DNA of 64,000 nucleotides from Sphingomonas sp. ERG5 (GCF_000803065.1 NZ_JSXI01000001.1:186001-250000); one strand, 5' to 3'. Numbered from the stretch's first letter, positions 1 to 8,741 are shown. A program made the numbers and translations. The notes: generated from the sequence alone by a model not told the origin.

Positions 1-239
1 TCGATGCCGGGATCGTCACCGAACAGCCATGCCTCGCCGCTATCCGCATCGATCAATCCGGCCAGTGCCGGTCGATCGAGACCGAAATAATAGCGGAAAC
101 AGCCATCCTGCCGGAACGGATAGACGTTGGCGCGGAAATCCATCGGCGCCTCGTCATTGCCGAGGAACAGGATCAGCGCGCCGGGCAGCGCCGTCATCAG
201 TACACGACGCCGCTCCCGATAGATGGAAGGATCGAACAT
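1..239 (-). CDS. Xaa-Pro aminopeptidase (aminopeptidase P), N-terminal part
   Basis: Only the first 79 codons are inside the window; the gene runs off the left edge. The protein begins MFDPSIYRERRRVLM and continues with LFLGNDEAPMDF and YYFGLDRP, the pattern of the AMP_N (creatinase/prolidase N-terminal) domain of aminopeptidase P proteins. These metallopeptidases release an N-terminal residue that precedes proline; the metal-binding catalytic domain lies outside the window and cannot be checked. The ATG is preceded by GGAG at a normal distance. The gene lies 44 bp downstream of the TonB receptor on the same strand, so the two are probably cotranscribed, which fits uptake and trimming of peptides (inference). 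Confidence 0.75.
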   Translation of the reverse strand, partial: MFDPSIYRERRRVLMTALPGALILFLGNDEAPMDFRANVYPFRQDGCFRYYFGLDRPALAGLIDADSGEAWLFGDDPGI

Positions 240-283
240 GATAGCTCCGTTGGGGCGGCGGCATCGCTGCCGCCGCCTTTTCG

Positions 284-2599
284 TCAGAAACGATATCCGA
301 GCGCGACGCCGACCGTTCGTGGCTGGTTGAGCGCCACCCGCCGCGTGGTCGGCAGATCGGCCGAGATCGCAACCGGCAGGTCGGTCGCGCCCTGCTTGTC
401 GAACATGTTGTTGATATAGAGCGAGGCCTCCCACGGCCCGTCCACGGGATCGATGCCGATACGGGCATTGATGACCGAAAAGCCTTGGCGGCGGCGGAAC
501 GGGCTGGTCCGGTCGTAAAGGAAGTCGGCCGGGCCGATATAAGAATAGTCGAGCCGCGCGAAGCCCTTGACCGCATCATTGATCCGGTCGTGATATTCGG
601 CGGACGCATTCGCTGTCCATTTCGGCGTGTTCTGCAGCTGATCGCCCTTCTTCGCCGCAGTGCCCGGCACGTCATTGCTCAGCGTCGCGTCGGTATAGCC
701 GAAACCGCCACCCAGGGTGATTTGCCGCGTCGGCCGGAATTCCACCTCCAACTCGCCGCCCTTGCTGACCGCGTTGCCGAAATTCGCCGTGATATTGAAT
801 CCGCACTGCAGCACGATCTGCTGCTGCACCTTGGCCCAGTCGATATAGAATGCCGAACCGTTGATGGTCAGGCGGTGATCGAGCCAGCTCGTCTTCGCAC
901 CGATCTCATAGTTCCACAGATTATCGGGGCCATAGGCAGTGAGTTGGCCCGCGCCCAGGCCCAGCTTCGCCACCTCCGCGCCGCAGACATTGGCCGGCGC
1001 CGGGTTGTTCGGGCCGCCCGGGCGATAGCCCTTAGATGCGGTGGCGTAGAGCATCTTGTCGGGGGTTACTTGCCACTGGACGCTGAATTTCGGTGTTGCG
1101 CCATGGTCGCGCGACTTGTTGTAGACCGACGAGAATCCGCCATTGAACAAGCCGTCGCCAGTCTGGAGGAAAGTCTGATTGACCTGGAAAACGCGCAGGC
1201 CGGCGCGCGCGGTCAGCGTGTCGGTCAGCTTGTAGGAGGCTTCACCGAAAGCGGCATATTCCTTCAGCGTCGCATTGCGCGTGCCGGCATAGATGGTCTG
1301 GAAGCTGCTGAACGGCACGTTGTTCCGGTATTTGAAATTGCCCGGGAACGGGATCTCGGAGACCAGCGGTGCCGTCACATTATGATAGAAGCCACCAGCG
1401 ATCAGCTGGAACGGACCGTTGAAATTGGTCGCGGCGCGCAATTCCTGCGTGAACTCCTTGTTGCGATACGTGCCATACATCGCCACCGGCTCGACGGTCG
1501 GGGTCGCGAAGAAATAATTCACCACCTTCGAACTGTCGTCGATCAGGCTGACGTCGCGGTGATAATAGGAACTGGACGAGGTGATCTCGACCGGGCCAAG
1601 CTCCTGCTTGATCGTGAGGTTGGCGATCCAGCTCTTCTGCGTGTTGGTCTCGTCCACGTCACGCGTCTGGATCGGGTTCTTGAGTGACCCGGGCACCGCG
1701 TCGAAGGTGAACGGCGTGCCCAGGCGCGAATATTGATAGAGGAAGGACGGCGTGATCGTCAGCGTGTCGGTTGGCTTGATCAGCAGCGCCGCGCGCACGC
1801 CATAGGTCTTGTAGGTGTTGACGTTATCCTGCTTCTTCGCGGTGGGATCGGCGGCGAGATAGTTGTTGGGGTCGATCGTGTAGCGATCGATATAGCCGTC
1901 ATCGCGACGGACATAGGCCGCCACGCGCAGCGCGACCCTGTCTTCTACGACGGGCAGGTTGATCACGCCATTGAGGTTCCAGTTGAAGCCGCCATGCGTG
2001 GTATGTGACAGATCGGCACGGACGCGCCCCTCGACCTTGTCGACGTTGGGCTGGTTGCTGATGTAGCGTACCGTGCCGCCCATCGAACTCGAGCCATACA
2101 GCGTGCCCTGCGGCCCGCGCAGCACTTCGATCCGCGCAACGTCGAGCGCCGAGGGGTCGATCACGCCGCGCGTGGACAGCAGCGCGGCATTGCCCGAAGC
2201 GGCGATCGGCGTGTCGTCGAGATAATAGCCGACGGTCGCTGCGGAGCCTGCGATGGAAGAGATGCCGCGGATGATCAGGTTGTTTTCGCCGGGACCGGAC
2301 GACACCACCGCCAGCGACGGCGCGATGCGCGACACGTCGTAAAGGCTCTGCACGCCGCGTCGTTCGAGATCGCCCTGCGTCAGCACCGTCATCGACAGGG
2401 GGACGCGCTGGACCGTCTCGCTGCGCTTCTGCGCGGTGACGATGATATCGTTGTTATTCTCCGTCAGCGCCGCGTTGTCCGCCGAGTCGGCCGTCTCCAC
2501 CGGAGCGGGCGAGGCCGTTTGCGCGGTGACAGCCGACGCAATGGTCAGCGCGCCCGTTGCGCAAGTGCCGAGAAGCATGATCGAAAACCGAAAACCCAT
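284..2599 (-). CDS. TonB-dependent outer membrane receptor
   Basis: Outer membrane beta-barrel transporter energised by TonB-ExbBD. The start chosen (MGFRFSIMLLG) has AAGGGG seven bases upstream and opens directly with a signal peptide ending near AVTAQ; a longer start 14 codons upstream is possible but has no clear ribosome site. The mature protein starts with a TonB-box-like stretch (NDIIVTAQKR), followed by a plug domain (VPLSMTVLTQGDLERRG, IRGISSIAG, VEVLRGPQGTLYGSSSMGG) and a barrel ending in the aromatic signature GVALGYRF. Length is about 771 residues, normal for the family. There is no STN signalling domain, so it should not signal through a FecR. The substrate is unknown; the downstream Xaa-Pro aminopeptidase makes a peptide or peptide-like ligand plausible. 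It is divergent from the SnoaL-like/XRE-cupin pair. Confidence 0.92.
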   Translation of the reverse strand: MGFRFSIMLLGTCATGALTIASAVTAQTASPAPVETADSADNAALTENNNDIIVTAQKRSETVQRVPLSMTVLTQGDLERRGVQSLYDVSRIAPSLAVVSSGPGENNLIIRGISSIAGSAATVGYYLDDTPIAASGNAALLSTRGVIDPSALDVARIEVLRGPQGTLYGSSSMGGTVRYISNQPNVDKVEGRVRADLSHTTHGGFNWNLNGVINLPVVEDRVALRVAAYVRRDDGYIDRYTIDPNNYLAADPTAKKQDNVNTYKTYGVRAALLIKPTDTLTITPSFLYQYSRLGTPFTFDAVPGSLKNPIQTRDVDETNTQKSWIANLTIKQELGPVEITSSSSYYHRDVSLIDDSSKVVNYFFATPTVEPVAMYGTYRNKEFTQELRAATNFNGPFQLIAGGFYHNVTAPLVSEIPFPGNFKYRNNVPFSSFQTIYAGTRNATLKEYAAFGEASYKLTDTLTARAGLRVFQVNQTFLQTGDGLFNGGFSSVYNKSRDHGATPKFSVQWQVTPDKMLYATASKGYRPGGPNNPAPANVCGAEVAKLGLGAGQLTAYGPDNLWNYEIGAKTSWLDHRLTINGSAFYIDWAKVQQQIVLQCGFNITANFGNAVSKGGELEVEFRPTRQITLGGGFGYTDATLSNDVPGTAAKKGDQLQNTPKWTANASAEYHDRINDAVKGFARLDYSYIGPADFLYDRTSPFRRRQGFSVINARIGIDPVDGPWEASLYINNMFDKQGATDLPVAISADLPTTRRVALNQPRTVGVALGYRF

Positions 2600-2734
2600 T
2601 GCCATTCCCCTTAGAGCGATTTGCCGCTGTGCCTCTCGCATCCACGGTCATTGCCGCCTGAAAATGAAACAAGCATAAATATTTTCATTCTGTCAAATAT
2701 TTTTGATGGTAGCTTATCTTTGTGAGCTCGTTAT

Positions 2735-2749
2735 TGTTCTTTTCGAACA
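2735..2749. promoter_or_regulatory. Short inverted repeat in a divergent promoter region
   Basis: TGTTC and GAACA flank a 5-base spacer, 13 bases before the start codon of the SnoaL-like gene. The surrounding 2600-2762 stretch is AT-rich and separates the divergent TonB receptor from the pair that includes an XRE-cupin regulator. It could be an operator for that regulator. Arms of 5 bp are short, so this is a weak candidate. Confidence 0.25.
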
Positions 2750-2762
2750 GAGGGAGATCGGC

Positions 2763-3221
2763 ATGAGAATGGGCAGCATGATCACGGGCGGGATCGTCGC
2801 GATCACGGCGGTATCGGTGGCGATGGCCGCGCCATCAAAGCCCGAACAGGCGCGCGCCGCCGTCCAGGCCGTGCTGGATGCCAGCGCAAAGGCCTGGAAT
2901 GCGGGCGATCTCGACCGCTTCATGACCTGTTACGACAAGGCACCGACGACGACCTATGTCAGCGGCGACAATTTCGTGCAGGGTTATGACGCGATCCGCG
3001 CAAGGTACGCCCAGCGTTTCGGTGGCGGCACCCGCGCGGCCATGGGCGAACTCACGCTCGAGATCGTGGATTTCCGGATGCTCGGCAATGGCCATGCCTA
3101 TGTGGTGGGCCGCTTCCACCTCCACCGCGATGCGGCCAATGGCGGAGATGCCTCGGGCCCGACAACGCTCGTTTTCGCACATACGGCAAGCGGTTGGCGG
3201 ATCGTTGCAGACCATAGCTGA
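2763..3221 (+). CDS. Secreted SnoaL-like / DUF4440 protein
   Basis: A 152-residue protein with an N-terminal signal peptide (MRMGSMITGGIVAITAVSVAMA). The mature part has the NTF2-like/DUF4440 pattern: a helix with AWNAGDLDRFM, then YVSGDNFVQGYDAIRARYAQRF and a C-terminal strand WRIVADHS. Members of this fold are small enzymes or ligand-binding proteins; no function can be assigned here. The ATG at 2763 has AGGGAG six bases upstream, which decides it over an ATG further upstream. The stop is 10 bases before the XRE-cupin gene, so the two form a short operon. Confidence 0.75.
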   Translation: MRMGSMITGGIVAITAVSVAMAAPSKPEQARAAVQAVLDASAKAWNAGDLDRFMTCYDKAPTTTYVSGDNFVQGYDAIRARYAQRFGGGTRAAMGELTLEIVDFRMLGNGHAYVVGRFHLHRDAANGGDASGPTTLVFAHTASGWRIVADHS

Positions 3222-3231
3222 GATCGCACAG

Positions 3232-3807
3232 ATGCCGCCGTCAACCGACGCCGCCGAGACGCCCGGCTTGCCGCTGATCGGCGCCGCGATCCGCGATCGC
3301 CGCAAACGGTTGGGCATGACGCTTCAGGCGCTGGCGGATGCCTGTGGTCTGTCGGTGCCCTTCCTGTCGCAGGTCGAGCGTGATCTGGCGATGCCGTCAC
3401 TGGTCTCGCTGACATCGATCGCCAGTGCGCTCGGCGTGGAGATGAGCTATTTCGTCGGTGCGCCGCGCCCCGGTCAGATCGTTCGTCGCGGGGATCAGCC
3501 TGAATATCTGCAGTTCGGCACCAGCCCAGTGGTCTATGCGCGCCTCAGCGGTCGCCATGAAGAACGCAAGATGGAGGCGCTGCACATCATTGTGCCGCCC
3601 GGCCTAGCTTCCCCAGCAACGCATCGCGAGGGCGAAGGCTTCTGGTATGTGCTGGAGGGTGAACTCGATGTGTGGATCGGTCAGGAGCATTTCCTCCTCC
3701 GAGCCGGCGACAGCGCCCATTTCGACCAGCGCCATCCTTATCGGATGCGCAACGGCGGCAGCCGTGACGTGAAAATGATCTGGGTGGGAACGCCGGCGCT
3801 GTTCTAG
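3232..3807 (+). CDS. XRE-family regulator with C-terminal cupin domain
   Basis: Residues about 15-70 form a lambda-repressor-like helix-turn-helix (IGAAIRDRRKRLGMTLQALA, then LSVPFLSQVERDLAMPSL). A linker leads to a cupin_2 barrel at about 110-185, with HREGEGFWYVLEGELDVWIG and HRHPYR-like positions (FDQRHPYRMRN). This architecture (PuuR/SutR type) usually represses or activates nearby catabolic or transport genes after binding a small ligand in the cupin. The gene follows the SnoaL-like gene by 10 bp and is divergent from the TonB receptor and aminopeptidase genes, which are its likely targets (inference). 191 residues is typical. Confidence 0.88.
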   Translation: MPPSTDAAETPGLPLIGAAIRDRRKRLGMTLQALADACGLSVPFLSQVERDLAMPSLVSLTSIASALGVEMSYFVGAPRPGQIVRRGDQPEYLQFGTSPVVYARLSGRHEERKMEALHIIVPPGLASPATHREGEGFWYVLEGELDVWIGQEHFLLRAGDSAHFDQRHPYRMRNGGSRDVKMIWVGTPALF

Positions 3808-3850
3808 GCCGTGTCAGGCTTCCCACTCGCTTCGCCCATCGAGCGAAAAG

Positions 3851-4171
3851 TCAGCCGGAATCCCGATCGGAGATATTGCCGGAAACATTGATCGTCGTCC
3901 ATTTCGGATGGCCATCCGTTGTCAGCACGATATCGGGCACGGTGACGGGATCATCGCCCGTCTCCACCCAGCCGGCACCAAGGCAATGCCCGCAAGCGGC
4001 GCGCTTGCAGCGGAAGCTCACCAGATCGATCTCGGTGTTCCATTGTCCATACCCCTTGCAGATCGGGCATCGCGCATCGAGCGCACCATTGCGGGGCTGA
4101 AGCGGAATATTGTCAAAGGCGTGCGGACTATCAGGGCCTGCACACTGAACGGTATCGCTGGCGTGAGGCAT
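3851..4171 (-). CDS. Small zinc-ribbon-like protein of unknown function
   Basis: A 106-residue protein without signal peptide or membrane segment. Its core carries CPICKGYG, then FRCKRAACGHCLGAGW, that is two Cys-x2-Cys pairs plus extra Cys and His typical of a zinc ribbon or a DnaJ-like CxxCxGxG knuckle. The C-terminal end (TVPDIVLTTDGHPKWTTINV) shows no known domain. It is a single gene, with its stop facing the XRE-cupin gene and its start facing the alpha/beta hydrolase gene. I recall similar short proteins from sphingomonad genomes but cannot name a function. AGAG lies a suitable distance before the ATG. Confidence 0.6.
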   Translation of the reverse strand: MPHASDTVQCAGPDSPHAFDNIPLQPRNGALDARCPICKGYGQWNTEIDLVSFRCKRAACGHCLGAGWVETGDDPVTVPDIVLTTDGHPKWTTINVSGNISDRDSG

Positions 4172-4322
4172 AAACTCTACTCTTTCGGAGTCATCTTCAA
4201 CGTGCCCGGCTCATTTGCGATCCCGCCTGGCCACTCCGTCCCCTATAGCGAGTCAAACCCGAATGCGCCGATTATCGCCAAGGACGGGGCGACAGGGCGT
4301 GCGCACAATGCGCCACCGCCCA

Positions 4323-4351
4323 TTGACGGACAAATGTCGACAGCGCTTTAT
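4323..4351 (+). promoter_or_regulatory. Candidate sigma-70 promoter for the alpha/beta hydrolase gene
   Basis: TTGACG at 4323-4328 and CTTTAT at 4346-4351 are 17 bases apart, 32 bases before the GTG start at 4383. The -35 box is near consensus and the -10 box is of the weaker alphaproteobacterial kind. It is identified by eye only. Confidence 0.45.
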
Positions 4352-4382
4352 CAGGCAAAACTGCGACCTCTGAGGATCTTCC

Positions 4383-5633
4383 GTGCGATACCATAGCAAA
4401 TTTCTCCTCGCCTTTCTCGCTCTCGCACCGGCCGCATCCGCGGCGGCCTGCCCCACTGGCGCATACCGATCTTCCGCGGGAGAGGCCGTGGTCATCGCAC
4501 CACCGGCGAACGGCGCCACGGACTCGCGCTATCTCTTCGTCGATGGACGGCGGGGACAGGTTGGCGACGCGGCGGGCCACGTCACGTGCGAGGGCGACAT
4601 TGTCGCCGTCGCCGGAAAGCCATGGTCCAAAATCGGCCTTACCGAAACGCTCACGACCTTTGCCAGCGACGGCGCGACACTGCGCGGCAAGCTGATCGAA
4701 CCGGTCGGCAAGGAGCGCCAGCCATTGGTCGTCATGGTCCATGGCTCGGAACGCACCTCCGCGGTCGCGACCTCGATCTACCCTTATGTCCTTGCCGCGC
4801 AGGGCATCACCGTCTTCGTGTACGACAAGCGCGGGACCGGCGGCTCGGAAGGTGAATATACCCAGAATTTCGAACTCCTTGCCGACGATGCGGCCGCCGC
4901 GCTCGGCGCCGCGCAGGGGATGACGGCGGGCCGCTTTACCCGGTCAGGCTATTATGGCGGCAGTCAGGGCGGCTGGGTTGCACCGCTGGCCGCAACGCGG
5001 AGCCGTGCGGACTTCGTGGCAATCGGCTTCGGTCTGGTCGCCACACCGATCGAGGAGGATCGCGAGCAAATGATCTCGGAAGCGCGCGCCGCCAATTATG
5101 GGCCCGCCGTCATCGCCGACCTGGACCGCTTGTCCCGCGCCACCGACACGCTGGTGTCGTCGCACTTCGCCCGGGGATATGAGGAACTGGAGCGCTTGCG
5201 GCATTCGTTTGGCGACCAGCCATGGGTGAAGACGATCAACGGCGAATATAGCGGCGACATGCTGCGCGCGACCGATGCCGATCTGCGGCGCGTCGGCCAG
5301 GCAAGGTTCGATAATCTCGAGCTCATCTGGCATTATGACGCTGCCGCAACGCTCAGGAAGCTGACCATCCCCGTGCTGTGGGTTCTGGCCGGCGAGGATC
5401 GCGAAGCGCCGATCGAGACGACTCAAAAAGTGCTCTCCGGCCTTGCCCAATCGGGCAAGCGCATTGACCGCTATCTGTTCCCGAACACCGATCATGGCAT
5501 GGTCGAATTCACCATCCTGCCGGATGGGTCGCGAAAATCGACTCGCATAACGGACGGATATCTTCGGTTGCTGGGAGACTGGATCAAGGGCGTCCCTGGT
5601 GGCCCCTATGGGCGCGCCCAACGGCTGAAATGA
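4383..5633 (+). CDS. Secreted alpha/beta hydrolase (serine hydrolase)
   Basis: A 416-residue protein starting at GTG, with GAGGA seven bases upstream. It has a signal peptide (FLLAFLALAPAASAAA) and is therefore exported. The alpha/beta hydrolase core shows the oxyanion strand VMVHGSER, the YDKRGTGGSEG loop, the nucleophile elbow YYGGSQGGW (Ser of GGSQGG), an acid in LAGEDREAP and the catalytic His in NTDHGMVEF. This points to an esterase or acyl-peptidase-like hydrolase of the S9/dienelactone-like group; the substrate cannot be told. An N-terminal extension of about 110 residues precedes the hydrolase fold. It stands alone with its own candidate promoter. Confidence 0.85.
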   Translation: MRYHSKFLLAFLALAPAASAAACPTGAYRSSAGEAVVIAPPANGATDSRYLFVDGRRGQVGDAAGHVTCEGDIVAVAGKPWSKIGLTETLTTFASDGATLRGKLIEPVGKERQPLVVMVHGSERTSAVATSIYPYVLAAQGITVFVYDKRGTGGSEGEYTQNFELLADDAAAALGAAQGMTAGRFTRSGYYGGSQGGWVAPLAATRSRADFVAIGFGLVATPIEEDREQMISEARAANYGPAVIADLDRLSRATDTLVSSHFARGYEELERLRHSFGDQPWVKTINGEYSGDMLRATDADLRRVGQARFDNLELIWHYDAAATLRKLTIPVLWVLAGEDREAPIETTQKVLSGLAQSGKRIDRYLFPNTDHGMVEFTILPDGSRKSTRITDGYLRLLGDWIKGVPGGPYGRAQRLK

Positions 5634-5743
5634 GGCGATCCGCGCTCGCTCCACAATATGATTGCGATGAATTCGATGTCGATTGACGGTCCTCTCACAA
5701 ACACCATCGACGCCACCCGCGCACAGTCTTAAAACGCGTCACC

Positions 5744-6250
5744 ATGACCACATCGCTTTACGATCTCACCGTGCCCGTCTTCGACCGCGCACTGAATGCC
5801 TTGTCGGGCGTCCTGACCAAGGGCGAAGCCTTCGCCACCGAAAAGGGCTTCGACCCGTCGGTGCTGGTCAATGCCCGTCTCGCCCCCGACATGGCGCCGC
5901 TGACCGCGCAGATTCAGCGCGTCACCGACTCGGTCAAGGGCGTGCTGACGCGCGTCGGCGGCATCGAGAATGTCGTGTTCGAGGACAATGAAACCAGCTT
6001 TGCCGAACTCCAGATGCGCATCGCCAAAGCCAGGGCGCTCCTCGCCAGCACCCCGCGTGAAGCGCTCGACGGCAAGGAGACGGCGGAGGTCATCTTTCAG
6101 ACCCCCACTCGCGCCCTCACCTTCACCGGGCAAAGCTATGTGCTGAGCTTCGCGCTGCCCAACATCTATTTCCACGTCACCACCGCCTATGCGATCCTGC
6201 GTCACAACGGCGTCCCGATCGGCAAGCTCGACTATCTTGGTGTGGCTTGA
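5744..6250 (+). CDS. DUF1993 family protein
   Basis: A 168-residue cytoplasmic protein. The start (MTTSLYDLTVPVFDRALNAL), the central DMAPLTAQIQRVTDSVKG and the end (FHVTTAYAILRHNGVPIGK) match the DUF1993 family, helical-bundle proteins related to the DinB/YfiT group. No enzymatic role is established for the family. It lies upstream of a YCII/DGPF protein and an ECF42-type sigma factor on the same strand and may belong to the stress or detoxification set under that sigma factor (inference). Confidence 0.82.
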   Translation: MTTSLYDLTVPVFDRALNALSGVLTKGEAFATEKGFDPSVLVNARLAPDMAPLTAQIQRVTDSVKGVLTRVGGIENVVFEDNETSFAELQMRIAKARALLASTPREALDGKETAEVIFQTPTRALTFTGQSYVLSFALPNIYFHVTTAYAILRHNGVPIGKLDYLGVA

Positions 6251-6389
6251 TCCGGTGATCCACCGTTGCTGGGGTGGCCATCGCGCGCCACCTCATTTCC
6301 GGGCGGCCGAAAAAATCAGCCGGGCATGTCGAAATCCGCGGGGGCCGAACGACTAGGTGTACTGACAGCACCAACGAAGGAGCCCGATC

Positions 6390-6755
6390 ATGCACTATGC
6401 CTGCCTCATCTATTATCATCCCAAGACGCTTTTCGGCGGTTCTGCCGAGGCCAATCAGGCCCTGTCCGAATGCCAGCATCATGACAAAGTGCTGCGCGAA
6501 AGCGGGCATTTCGTTACCGCCGAAGCGCTGGTTTTTCCCGAAGAAGCGATCACCATCCGGGTCCGTGACGGCAAGGTCTCGACGGTCGACGGCCCGTTCA
6601 TGGAAACCAAGGAAGTGCTTGGCGGCATTGTCGTGATCGACGCACCCGACATGAACGAAGCGGTGCGCGTCGCCAGCGGCCATCCGCTGGCCCGGATCGG
6701 ATCGATCGAAGTCCGGCCGGTGGTCGATTACAGCAAGCCCCGCCCAGAACTTTGA
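6390..6755 (+). CDS. YCII/DGPF domain protein, ECF42 partner
   Basis: A 121-residue protein with the YCII-related fold and the diagnostic motif DGPFMETKEVLGG, preceded by VRDGKVSTV. Proteins with this DGPF motif are regularly encoded next to ECF42-group sigma factors, as here, where the sigma gene starts 11 bp downstream. The conserved His-Asp dyad typical of YCII proteins is represented by the HHDK segment. The ATG is preceded by AAGGAG a few bases upstream. The biochemical role of DGPF proteins is not settled. Confidence 0.88.
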   Translation: MHYACLIYYHPKTLFGGSAEANQALSECQHHDKVLRESGHFVTAEALVFPEEAITIRVRDGKVSTVDGPFMETKEVLGGIVVIDAPDMNEAVRVASGHPLARIGSIEVRPVVDYSKPRPEL

Positions 6756-6766
6756 GCCCCTGAGCT

Positions 6767-8014
6767 TTGACCCCAGTTGAAGCACGCGCCGCGGTCGAGG
6801 CGGCCTATCGCACCGAAAAGCGGCGCGTGCTTGCGACTCTGATCCGCCTGCTCGGCGGATTCGAGGCGGCGGAGGAAGCGCTGCACGACGCTTTCGTCGC
6901 CGCGTCGGACCGCTGGCCGCGCGAGGGCGTGCCGGCCAATCCCTATGCTTGGCTGGTCTCGGCCGGGCGCTTCAAGACGATCGATCGCTGGCGCCGTCAG
7001 GCGCGGCTGGTCGGCGTGCTGCCCGATCTCGCCCTCATCACCGATCCGCTGGTCGAACCGGTCGCGCCGGAAAGCGTGCAAGACGACGAGTTACGGCTGA
7101 TCTTCATCTGTTGCCATCCTGCCCTCACGCCCGATGCGCGCATCGCGCTCACCCTGCGCGAAGTCGGCGGGCTGACCACCGAGGAAATCGCCCGCGCCTA
7201 CCTCGCGCCGACCCCGACCATCGCGCAACGTATCGTCCGCGCCAAGGCAAAGATCCGGGATGAGGCGATCCCCTATGAAGTCCCGCCGCCGGCCGAGTTT
7301 CCCGCCAGACTCGATAGCGCGCTGCGCGCCATCTATCTGATCTTCAACGAAGGCTATGCGGCGACCAGCGGCCCGAGCCTGACCCGGACCGATCTGAGCG
7401 CCGAAGCGATCAGGCTCGGCCGGCTGGTCGTCGAGTTGCTCGACGATTGCGAAGCGAAGGGCTTGCTTGCCCTGATGCTGTTGCATGAGGCGCGACGCAC
7501 CACGCGCGTCGATGCGGTGGGCGACCTCGTCCTGCTGGAACATCAGGACCGGTCGCAATGGGATCGCGCGCGCATCGCCGAAGCCAGGGAGTTGATCGAC
7601 CACGCGATGGCCATGCGACGCATCGGTCCCTATCTCCTTCAGGCGACAATCGCCGCGCTTCATGCCGATGCGCCAAGTTACGCCGCGACCGACTGGCCGC
7701 AGATCGCCGCACTCTATCGCATGCTGCTCCGTATCGATCCCTCGCCGGTGATCGCCCTCAATCATGCGGTCGCACTGGGTATGCGCGACGGCCCGGAGGC
7801 AGGGCTGGCGGCGGTCGATGCGGTGCTGGGCCAAGGCAAGCTCGACCGCTACCATCTCGCCCATGCGGCAAAGGCCGATATGCTGCGCCGGCTCGGTCAC
7901 GACGAACCCGCACGCGCCTGCTATCAAACCGCGCTCGAACTGACCCAGCAACCGGCGGAGCGCCGGTTTCTGCTGTCACGCCTGGCCCAACTGGCTACGC
8001 CGACGGCATCATGA
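6767..8014 (+). CDS. ECF42-type RNA polymerase sigma factor with C-terminal extension
   Basis: A 415-residue sigma-70 family protein starting at TTG. Region 2 is visible at about residues 10-75 (RVLATLIRLLGGFEAAEEAL, VAASDRWPREG, PYAWLVSAGRFKTIDRWRR). Region 4 is at about 110-165 (LTLREVGGLTTEEIARAYLA, TIAQRIVRAKAKIRD). A long C-terminal part (LRAIYLIFNEGYAATSG, repeat-like helices to the end) replaces the usual anti-sigma gene; this extension is the mark of the ECF42 group and is thought to control the sigma factor. There is no anti-sigma gene nearby. It follows the DGPF gene by 11 bp, and its stop overlaps the start of the glycosylase gene by four bases (ATGA). Confidence 0.92.
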   Translation: MTPVEARAAVEAAYRTEKRRVLATLIRLLGGFEAAEEALHDAFVAASDRWPREGVPANPYAWLVSAGRFKTIDRWRRQARLVGVLPDLALITDPLVEPVAPESVQDDELRLIFICCHPALTPDARIALTLREVGGLTTEEIARAYLAPTPTIAQRIVRAKAKIRDEAIPYEVPPPAEFPARLDSALRAIYLIFNEGYAATSGPSLTRTDLSAEAIRLGRLVVELLDDCEAKGLLALMLLHEARRTTRVDAVGDLVLLEHQDRSQWDRARIAEARELIDHAMAMRRIGPYLLQATIAALHADAPSYAATDWPQIAALYRMLLRIDPSPVIALNHAVALGMRDGPEAGLAAVDAVLGQGKLDRYHLAHAAKADMLRRLGHDEPARACYQTALELTQQPAERRFLLSRLAQLATPTAS

Positions 8015-8511
8015 CCATCAAGCGCAGCTTCCCGCCCATCACCGATACCCGCTCCCGTTTGCTGATCCTCGGCAGCCTGCCCGGCGACCGCTCGCTCGCC
8101 GAGGCGCGCTATTATGCGCATCCGCAGAATCAGTTCTGGCCGTTGATCTCGGCAGTAATCGGTACCGACCTGACTCCATTCGATTATGACCAGCGCCTCG
8201 CCGCCTTGCGTGAGGCCCGGGTCGGCCTGTGGGATGTCGTCGGCAGCGCGCGGCGCAACGGCAGCATGGATGCGGCAATCATCGACCCGGTCGCCAATGA
8301 TCTCGCCGCATTGGTCCGCACCCTGCCCGATCTCCGCGCGATCGGTTTCAACGGCGCCACCGCCCATCGCCACGGCGTGAAACAGCTCGGCGCGCTGCCA
8401 GCCGATGTGGCGCTGGTCGCGCTACCCTCAAGCAGTGCCCTGCACACGGTCGGCCTGGCCGCCAAACTGCCCGCCTGGACGGCATTGCGCGCGTATCTGC
8501 GCCAGGGCTGA
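8011..8511 (+). CDS. DNA-deoxyinosine (hypoxanthine) glycosylase, UDG family 6
   Basis: A 166-residue protein of the uracil-DNA glycosylase superfamily. It has the active-site loop ILGSLPGDRSLAEARYYAHP, the QNQFWPLI helix, the WDVVGSARRNGSMD segment and the C-terminal LPSSSALH loop of the HDG/family 6 enzymes, which remove hypoxanthine (deaminated adenine) from DNA. The start is set by the ATGA overlap with the sigma factor gene, implying translational coupling. Its place behind an ECF sigma gene suggests induction together with a stress response (inference). Confidence 0.85.
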   Translation: MTIKRSFPPITDTRSRLLILGSLPGDRSLAEARYYAHPQNQFWPLISAVIGTDLTPFDYDQRLAALREARVGLWDVVGSARRNGSMDAAIIDPVANDLAALVRTLPDLRAIGFNGATAHRHGVKQLGALPADVALVALPSSSALHTVGLAAKLPAWTALRAYLRQG

Positions 8512-8682
8512 CGCCTGCGTCACGGCCGGTGAGGCGCGGATCCATCGCGCCGGCGGCGCCATAGCCATCCCCTTTTCAACACTAAGAAAGAGCGTGCCGA
8601 TACCAGTCCGGCGAGAGATGAGATGCCCGATCTTGTGCGACGGTTGAATCGCGGTGAGCGACAGGACTGCGAGGACGGGAGC

Positions 8683-8719
8683 GGGAGATATGTTACACCA
8701 GTCGTGTAACATATCTCCC
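8683..8719. promoter_or_regulatory. Perfect 16-bp inverted repeat with 5-base loop
   Basis: GGGAGATATGTTACAC at 8683-8698 is exactly mirrored at 8704-8719, around the loop CAGTC. There is no following T-run, so it is not a standard terminator. The inner part, TGTTACAC/GTGTAACA, resembles an operator dyad for a dimeric regulator. It lies in the 447-bp gap between the glycosylase gene and the convergent thioesterase gene, with no start codon near, so its target is unclear. Confidence 0.5.
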
Positions 8720-8741
8720 TTTCCGCTATCTCAGCGGCAAG

